Positions 62,761-64,000 of a stretch of DNA of 64,000 bases are shown in pieces. Made by a program: the position numbers and the translations under genes. Below the pieces are notes generated by a model, which was not told the DNA's origin, did not search any database, and worked only from the letters and a program-made list of their open reading frames with translations. Within the stretch, counting starts at the first letter, position 1. Each line of letters opens with the position of its first letter. The stretch is from Saccharopolyspora spinosa NRRL 18395 (GTDB taxonomy: Bacteria > Actinomycetota > Actinomycetes > Mycobacteriales > Pseudonocardiaceae). Where the stretch lies: assembly GCF_000194155.1 (NCBI RefSeq), contig NZ_GL877878.1:3088554-3152553 (forward strand), written 5' to 3'.

Positions 62761-62994
62761 CCCCGACAAACATCCTGTCTCCAGATCAGCGCAACCCGAA
62801 GCCATGTCCGCTCCTCGGGGTCACTGACGTCAGCGATCCCGAGCCCAAACTCATCACCTACGTGCGCTGATCTACGGTCATCCAGGGCTACCCACTCGCC
62901 AGCGGGATCACGATCAGCAGCACGGACCTCGCCTCCAGGGTGCACGCTGCGCGCGAGCGGTGCCGTCGGTTTTCGGGTCGCCGGCGACCCAGCT
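62761..62994. other. Spacer after the atypical SDR gene
   Basis: The 230 bases hold no supported gene; short frames are shadows. This may include the 5' boundary of the degraded intron. Confidence 0.35.
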
Positions 62995-63342
62995 TTTCCC
63001 CACATTGAAAGCTATCCGGAACCGGATGCTGCCTGGAAGGCGTACTTCAGGTATGGATGCCCGAACGCGACCTTCAGCTACCTACGATCGTATCTCTGGA
63101 AAGAGGTCGTCCGGTGGCAGGAGCGCAAACACCGGCGTACTCCCTGGAAACAGCTACGCCGACGCTACGGCATCCAGCCAGCCGACGGCGATGTCGGGCT
63201 GTTCGATCCGGAAGGCCGGCTCGGGAGACGTGCAGCCGGGTGGGGAAGGAGCGCTGACAAAATCCTGACGACCTGGCACTACCAGGACAGCTCGTGGGCA
63301 AGCGAGATCAGGCGGGGTATGCGAAACCTCCGATCTTGCTAA
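62995..63342 (+). pseudogene. Group II intron reverse transcriptase/maturase, C-terminal remnant
   Basis: The frame reads AWKAYFRYGCPNATFSYLRSYLW, then EVVRWQERKHRRTPWKQLRRRYG, DGDVGLFDPEG and KILTTWHYQDSSW before a stop. Aromatic-rich Y-F-R-x-G, F-x-Y-L and R-K-H-R with W-K-x-L-R-R-R-Y are the maturase (X) domain pattern of group II intron proteins. The reverse transcriptase domain is absent. No complete intron RNA structure was recognised. Confidence 0.65.
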
Positions 63343-63465
63343 CAGTCAAGCGGCGACCCGTTTCATGGTCGTGTAATCCTCGCGGCCACCCGCGCTGGCC
63401 TCACGTCTGTGCGCCAGCGGAAATGTCGCACAGGCGCGGTATTCCCGAAAGGAACCCATCGAATC

Positions 63466-64000
63466 ATGACGAACCGTCCCTTCCGCTGGTCGCTCGTGGG
63501 CGCCAGCGACATCGCCCGCGCATTTGTAGGCCCAGCGATCTCCGCCCAGCCTGACGCCGCGGTGGTCAGCGTCGTCAGCGGCGACCTGGCCCGAGCGCAG
63601 GATGTAGCGGCACCATTCGGCGCCCGGGGCCATGACGAACTCACCGTGGCGCTTAGCGATCCTGACGTCGACGCCGTGTACATCTCGAGTATCAACTCGG
63701 CACATCACGATCAAGCACTTGCGGCGATCGCAGCCGGCAAGCACGTCCTGTGCGAAAAACCGCTTGCCCTGACCGTCGCCGAGGCACAAGAACTTGTCGA
63801 TGCCGCGGAGAAGGCAGGCGTAGTGTTCGCGACAAACCACCACATGCGCAACTCCGTGCCACATCGTTTGATCCGGGATGCAATCGCCGCCGGCGACATC
63901 GGCGAGCCGGTCGCAGTGAACGTCCGGAACGCGATCCGACTGCCGCCCGCCGCGCGGAGATGGCGGACGACCGATTCGGCAGCGGGCGCCGGAGTCGCAC
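63466..64000 (+). CDS. Gfo/Idh/MocA-family oxidoreductase, truncated by the window edge
   Basis: ATG 63466, after GGAAC, opens a frame that runs off the end. The N-terminal Rossmann part is RWSLVGASDIARAFVGPAI, VVSVVSGDLARAQDVAAPFG, DAVYISSINSAHHDQALAAIAAGKHVLCEKPLALTVAEAQELVDAAEKAG. The EKP motif, with the Lys of the active site, is diagnostic. Members oxidise sugars or inositols with NAD(P). About 178 of an expected 330 residues are visible. It probably continues the catabolic region. Confidence 0.92.
   Translation, partial: MTNRPFRWSLVGASDIARAFVGPAISAQPDAAVVSVVSGDLARAQDVAAPFGARGHDELTVALSDPDVDAVYISSINSAHHDQALAAIAAGKHVLCEKPLALTVAEAQELVDAAEKAGVVFATNHHMRNSVPHRLIRDAIAAGDIGEPVAVNVRNAIRLPPAARRWRTTDSAAGAGVA

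Overview
The window is high-GC actinomycete DNA. Paired DUF5753-type regulators with DUF397 proteins, EspG/PPE-like type VII secretion accessory genes and the general gene style point to the Pseudonocardiaceae, perhaps a Saccharopolyspora relative. That assignment is inference, because no rRNA or core phylogenetic marker is present. The sequence is a patchwork of accessory DNA with many transposon scars. It also has several single-base frameshifts in G/C-rich stretches that could be biological or sequencing error.

Layout. 1-7180 is a mosaic of fragments: a sodium:solute symporter cut in two, pieces of a large 51-residue-repeat protein, a truncated LAL-type regulator, and three defective copies of one IS1634-like element. 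7181-8245 holds IS debris and a tRNA 3' half. 8246-11117 is a YihY/BrkB-type membrane protein gene split by an intact copy of that IS, with a CTAG target duplication. 11431-15787 carries a pentapeptide-repeat gene and a cyclophane RiPP locus: a radical SAM/SPASM maturase, a 49-residue precursor with W-D-N and F-D-N motifs, a second small peptide, two small proteins and an XRE-TPR regulator. 16621-18416 is a second RiPP locus (methyltransferase plus a decapitated ATP-grasp ligase), followed by duplicated regulator/DUF397 cassettes and a roughly 370-bp repeat present three times.

21425-35565 is a nonribosomal peptide cluster on the minus strand. Its three-module synthetase is broken by two frameshifts and reads C-A-T-E / C-A-T / C-A-T-TE. 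It is followed by an MbtH-like protein, a stand-alone adenylate-forming enzyme and a cupin with a Cys-rich tail. 36006-38055 contains IS1380, DUF262 and IS110 fragments around an EspG-like gene. 38252-42969 is a type VII secretion substrate/accessory operon without the secretion core. 42975-44220 has IS256 and ketosynthase remnants. 44649-45689 encodes a seven-repeat lectin-like beta-propeller.

46189-64000 is a catabolic region: a broken vanillate-demethylase-type reductase, electron transfer flavoprotein, and a minus-strand operon of GMC dehydrogenase, gluconate-dehydrogenase subunit 3, sugar ABC importer, SDR and GlcG. After it come two paralogous FCD-type GntR regulators, each divergent from catabolic genes and sharing an upstream element. 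The rest is a pair of D-glutamate-cyclase-family proteins, a FAH hydrolase, a D-amino-acid PLP enzyme, RidA, an atypical SDR and the start of a Gfo/Idh/MocA dehydrogenase. Together these look suited to import and oxidation of a sugar-like compound and to D-amino-acid/5-oxoproline breakdown.
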